The notes beneath the pieces were generated by a model. That model saw nothing but the letters and a program-made list of their open reading frames with translations, did not search any database and was not told where the DNA came from. From an uncultured Christensenellaceae bacterium (GTDB lineage Bacteria > Bacillota > Clostridia > Christensenellales > CAG-138): a stretch of DNA of 8,735 bases. Each line of letters begins with the position of its first letter. The first letter of the stretch is position 1. Shown here in pieces: positions 6,065 to 8,735 of this stretch. The position numbers were made by a program, and so were the translations under genes. The stretch spans positions 1 to 8,735 of the forward strand of contig CABSAH010000067.1 in NCBI GenBank assembly GCA_902475645.1. The letters are read 5' to 3'.

Positions 6065-7786
6065 TCAGCCCTCCTGCTTCAGGCTGCCGTCGCCGTTTAT
6101 ATGGCGCAGCAGCGTTATAATGTCGCCAAGCTCCGTTTTGCCGTTGTGGTCCGCGTCCGCGGCGGCAAGGTATGCCCCGCCAAGGAGCTTTATATGCAGC
6201 ATGTGGTTCTGTATGGCAAGTATATCGTCGCCGTCTATTTTGCCGTTGCCGTCCGTATCGCCGAATATCACTATGGGAATATCGCAATACTTTGCGCCGT
6301 TTTCATAGCTTATCCTTACAAAGCAGCCCGTGCCTACCGTGCCGGAAGCCTCCGCGCCCTTTGCGTTCATTATGCTCAATTTGCCGTCCTTGCAGGAAAG
6401 ATTTTTCAGCATATCCTCCGCGCTTGTACCCGGCTCAACGCCCGTTATTGCGGCGGCGGAAACGGCGTATTTGCCGCTTTCAATATTCGGCGCTGCGGCG
6501 TAGTCGGTAAACGTGCCAAGTATAGTGTCTATATAATAAAACGAAAGTATTTCGCCGTAGCTTTGGCCAAGCCTTGCGCGCACCTGTGCGCTTCTTTGGC
6601 TCATGCCCACGCCATGCCCCCAGCGGCGCATGGTCAAATTCCAGCCGCCCTGCGTCCGCTCCGCGCCGTACATCCTAAGCCGCGTCCGCTTTGCGCCTAT
6701 TTTGCCAAGCGTATTATTGAAGCTGCCGAACGAAAGCTCATTCAGCGCAAGGCTTATTGTAAGCTGGCCCTCCCTTTGCCCATTTGAGACCAAAAGGGCT
6801 ATCTCCGCCCGCGTATAGCAGCGGCTGCCGCCCGCATGCTCCGGCTCCGTGGGCGTTACGGCAATGGTTGAAAGCAGCGTTACGCTTTCGCCCGCGGCTT
6901 CGTTTGCGGCGCGCTGAATGGCGCTTAGCACCTCCGCGTCCATAATGGCGCGCGTTTCGTCCGTGTATTTATCGGGTATGAACGAAAGCTCCTCTATGCT
7001 CGATGCGTTCATCAGGTCATATGGGTCGTCAACAATGGCGTAGAACGGCTCATCGCTGTCCCATACGTTTTTTGGCGTATCCGTCTGCCCGCCGTTTGAG
7101 GAGGAATAGTACGCCTCCACTATTTTGTTTTCGTATGTCAAAAGCTGGCCTGCCGTTGCGTCCACGGCGGCTATTGCGCGGCGGTTCTTGCTTGCGTAGC
7201 CATGATAGGTTTGATCCTTTGCCGTATCCACCAAATCGTAGGAGCGCGACTGATAGCGGTAGCAGCGGCTTAATGCAAAGCTGCGCGCGCACACCGCCTG
7301 CGCCTTAAGCGCGTCTATGGGGAAGGAATTGCTCATTTCGTTCGGCACAACGCCGTAAAGATACTGCTCCATGGGCAATGTGTTGATTGCGCGCAGGCTC
7401 CCTTCCACAACGTCAAACGTTATATTGCCAAGATAGGTGCAGGTGCCGTGTTCGCTGTTTCTAAGGCGTATATAGTCCGTGCGTTCGCCGTAATGCGCGC
7501 TTTTCAGCGTCAGCGACGGCGCGGTTACGGTTTTGTTCGCAAATGCTATGCTAACCCGCCCGCCCGCGGCCTTTACGGTAAGCTCCTCCGTGCCGACGCT
7601 CACGCCGCCGTCCTCAAGCAGCGTAAATTCGCCGACGGGGGTGAATTTAAGGCTTGTCCTGTCGCCTATTGAAAGCTTAATGCGCACGTTCTGTCCAAAG
7701 CCCTCCGCGGCCCTGGCAAACGCGGCGCAGGGCAAAAGGAACAGCAGCGAGAGCGCGCACGCAATCAAACGGTATGCTCGTTTCAT
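6065..7786 (-). CDS. SpoIID/LytB-domain cell-wall protein with C-terminal dockerin
   Basis: This is a 573-residue secreted protein. Residues 1-27 are a signal peptide without a lipobox. The SpoIID/LytB domain spans about 130-425. SpoIID is a lytic transglycosylase that cleaves glycan strands during engulfment, and related proteins act on the wall in other settings. Hallmarks present: Pro-Asn-Glu150-Met-Ser (Glu150 aligns with the catalytic Glu of SpoIID), Ala-Leu-Lys-Ala-Gln-Ala-Val (159-165), Asp-Gln-Thr-Tyr-His-Gly (191-196), Tyr-Tyr-Ser-Ser-Ser-Asn-Gly-Gly-Gln-Thr (226-235) and Gly-His-Gly-Val-Gly-Met-Ser-Gln (390-397). Residues 435-508 form a small module often seen before dockerins. Residues 508-568 are a dockerin with two calcium loops: Asp510, Asp512, Asn514, Lys516, Asp518, Asp521 and Asp544, Asp546, Asn548, Lys550, Glu552, Asp555. 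The start at 7786 gives the signal peptide and has AAGGGGG upstream. Dockerins usually sit on polysaccharide-degrading enzymes, so this pairing is unusual. It is the first gene of an operon with the cohesin protein. Confidence 0.92.
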   Translation of the reverse strand: MKRAYRLIACALSLLFLLPCAAFARAAEGFGQNVRIKLSIGDRTSLKFTPVGEFTLLEDGGVSVGTEELTVKAAGGRVSIAFANKTVTAPSLTLKSAHYGERTDYIRLRNSEHGTCTYLGNITFDVVEGSLRAINTLPMEQYLYGVVPNEMSNSFPIDALKAQAVCARSFALSRCYRYQSRSYDLVDTAKDQTYHGYASKNRRAIAAVDATAGQLLTYENKIVEAYYSSSNGGQTDTPKNVWDSDEPFYAIVDDPYDLMNASSIEELSFIPDKYTDETRAIMDAEVLSAIQRAANEAAGESVTLLSTIAVTPTEPEHAGGSRCYTRAEIALLVSNGQREGQLTISLALNELSFGSFNNTLGKIGAKRTRLRMYGAERTQGGWNLTMRRWGHGVGMSQRSAQVRARLGQSYGEILSFYYIDTILGTFTDYAAAPNIESGKYAVSAAAITGVEPGTSAEDMLKNLSCKDGKLSIMNAKGAEASGTVGTGCFVRISYENGAKYCDIPIVIFGDTDGNGKIDGDDILAIQNHMLHIKLLGGAYLAAADADHNGKTELGDIITLLRHINGDGSLKQEG

Positions 7787-7825
7787 GCTATGCCCCCTTT
7801 TTATAAAAATGATGATATATGGATA

Positions 7826-7854
7826 ATCATACACTAACACAGCCCCGTCCACAA
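7826..7854 (-). promoter_or_regulatory. Candidate promoter of the SpoIID-dockerin/cohesin operon
   Basis: On the minus strand a -35 TTGTGG (7849-7854) is spaced 17 bases from a -10 TATGAT (7826-7831), giving a leader of about 33 bases. A perfect TATAAT also occurs on this strand at 7871-7876, but no convincing -35 lies upstream of it. Confidence 0.45.
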
Positions 7855-7912
7855 GTGCGCCCTGTATGCAATTATATGAACAAACGGTAAATCTTTATAC
7901 GGCGCAAATGGC

Positions 7913-7929
7913 CGTATGCGGCGCATACG
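7913..7929. promoter_or_regulatory. Inverted repeat (possible operator) abutting the oxoamine synthase promoter
   Basis: CGTATGC (7913-7919) and GCATACG (7923-7929) are perfect 7-base arms around GGC. The repeat ends one base before the -35 box at 7931. A related sequence, TATACGGCGC, lies upstream at 7896-7905. The position suits a transcription-factor site for the rightward gene or for both divergent units. No regulator gene is in the window. Confidence 0.5.
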
Positions 7930-7930
7930 C

Positions 7931-7959
7931 TTGACAATTTGCCCATAAACACGGATAAT
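7931..7959 (+). promoter_or_regulatory. SigA promoter of the oxoamine synthase gene
   Basis: A perfect -35 TTGACA (7931-7936), a 17-base spacer and a -10 GATAAT (7954-7959) make this the best promoter in the window. It implies a leader of about 77 bases ending in GGAGG (8033-8037), six bases before the ATG at 8044. Confidence 0.8.
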
Positions 7960-8043
7960 TAGTGAATCATAGGCTTTTGCCTCCGCGCTTTATTTATTAT
8001 TATTTGCCGGCGCGGCGGCGGTATTTTATTTTGGAGGACTTAT

Positions 8044-8735
8044 ATGCCATTATTCAAAAAATGCGAGGATTACGTTTATATCCGCGAGCTTGTGGACAGG
8101 GGTATATACCCCTATTTTCACGAGCTGGAGTCAAGGCAGGATATAGAGGTAATGATGGAAGGCAAGCGCAGGATAATGCTTGGCAGCAATAATTATCTTG
8201 GGCTTACCGTGAACGAGGACGTTATAAACGCGGGCGTACAGGCCATGCTGCAATACGGCACGGGCTGCTCCGGCTCCCGCTTCCTTAACGGCACGCTTGA
8301 CCTTCATAACAAGCTGGAGCGCGAATTGGCCGATTTTTTGGGCACGGAGGACTGCGTAACGTTTTCCACGGGCTTTCAATCCAACCTTGGCATAATCAGC
8401 GCAATATGCGGGCGGCAGGATTATATTTTTAACGACCGCGAAAACCACGCCAGCATTTACGACGGATGCAGGCTGAGCTATGCAAAGGTGACGCGCTATC
8501 GCCATAACGACATGGCGGACCTTGAAAAGCGCCTTGCCGAAACCCCGATAGACGCGGGCAAGCTGATAGTTACGGACGGCGTGTTCAGCATGAGCGGCGA
8601 TATTTGCCGCCTGCCGGACATTGCGGAGCTTGCGCATAAATACAAAGCCCGCATAATGGTGGACGATGCGCACGGCCTTGGCGTTATAGGCAAGGGCGGC
8701 CGCGGCACGGCAAGCTATTTCGGCCTTGAAAAAGA
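8044..8735 (+). CDS. Alpha-oxoamine synthase, serine palmitoyltransferase-like (3' end cut by window)
   Basis: The first 230 residues of a PLP enzyme of the AONS/KBL/SPT family, which condenses an amino acid with an acyl thioester and releases CO2. Features seen: Gly-Ser-Asn-Asn-Tyr-Leu-Gly-Leu (47-54), Gly-Ser-Arg-Phe-Leu-Asn-Gly-Thr (77-84) ending in Leu-Asp-Leu-His88, the phosphate-binding Thr-Gly-Phe region (109-111), Asn-His135-Ala-Ser (the His that stacks on PLP), Asp178-Gly-Val-Phe-Ser-Met-Ser-Gly, and Asp207-Asp-Ala-His210-Gly-Leu-Gly (Asp contacts the PLP nitrogen). The Schiff-base Lys would fall near residue 239, just past the edge; a full protein would be about 390-400 residues. 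From memory, the Gly-Cys-Ser-Gly-Ser-Arg-Phe-Leu-Asn-Gly and Arg-His-Asn-Asp-Met-Ala-Asp-Leu-Glu segments are closest to Bacteroides-type serine palmitoyltransferases, but BioF or KBL activity cannot be excluded. GGAGG at 8033-8037 and a strong promoter support the start. It is transcribed divergently from the SpoIID operon. Confidence 0.93.
   Translation, partial: MPLFKKCEDYVYIRELVDRGIYPYFHELESRQDIEVMMEGKRRIMLGSNNYLGLTVNEDVINAGVQAMLQYGTGCSGSRFLNGTLDLHNKLERELADFLGTEDCVTFSTGFQSNLGIISAICGRQDYIFNDRENHASIYDGCRLSYAKVTRYRHNDMADLEKRLAETPIDAGKLIVTDGVFSMSGDICRLPDIAELAHKYKARIMVDDAHGLGVIGKGGRGTASYFGLEK

Noticed and set aside
6060..6287. 76-codon upstream extension of the cohesin-protein frame
   Set aside because: It overlaps the dockerin coding sequence. 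The ATG at 6059 gives a proper signal peptide with AGGAGGG just upstream.
7787..7852. 22-codon upstream extension of the SpoIID-dockerin frame
   Set aside because: It would place residues ahead of a clear signal peptide and overlap the predicted promoter. The start at 7786 has a purine-rich ribosome site.
7962..8043. Riboswitch in the oxoamine synthase leader
   Set aside because: Only a weak AGGC/GCCT stem is seen in about 80 bases. There is no recognisable aptamer and no terminator-antiterminator pair.
8131..8673. Minus-strand open frames (also 8496-8708) opposite the oxoamine synthase
   Set aside because: They are antisense shadows of a gene with unmistakable PLP-enzyme motifs.

Overview
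The window looks like chromosome from an anaerobic, probably gut-dwelling Firmicute of the class Clostridia. The evidence is strong AGGAGG-type ribosome binding sites, TTGACA/TATAAT promoters, a SpoIID-family protein, cohesin and dockerin modules, a multi-hairpin CTCCCTC/GAGGGAG repeat of a kind I associate with clostridial genomes, and no Gram-negative outer-membrane genes. Isoleucine is mostly encoded by ATA. The species cannot be named from this sequence.

Layout. Positions 1-487 hold no gene: two tandem copies of a hairpin-rich repeat (185 bp period), a short TAATTCC heptamer array, and a terminator reading leftwards. Six genes on the minus strand follow, in three transcription units. (a) 488-1237 is a small secreted lipoprotein with its own promoter and a 5' leader hairpin. 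(b) 4733 down to 1354 is a carbohydrate-type ABC importer operon: two permeases and a solute-binding lipoprotein, closely packed, with no ATPase gene in view. (c) 7786 down to 4857 is a two-gene operon: a secreted SpoIID/LytB-domain protein ending in a dockerin, then a membrane-anchored protein with an N-terminal cohesin. A divergent intergenic region (7787-8043) separates this from a plus-strand alpha-oxoamine synthase gene (serine palmitoyltransferase-like), which is cut by the right edge of the window.

How they may work together. The most striking unit is (c). One gene makes a putative peptidoglycan-cleaving enzyme carrying a dockerin. The gene 5 bp downstream makes a type-I membrane protein whose exposed N-terminus is a cohesin. 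The simplest reading is that the cohesin docks the wall enzyme at the cell surface, a cellulosome-type interaction used for cell-wall remodelling instead of plant-fibre digestion. The ABC importer probably takes up a sugar or oligosaccharide using a shared ATPase encoded elsewhere. Its binding protein is unusual in having both a lipoprotein signal and a C-terminal membrane helix. The lipoprotein at 488-1237 has codon use and leader features that suggest high expression, but its function is unknown.
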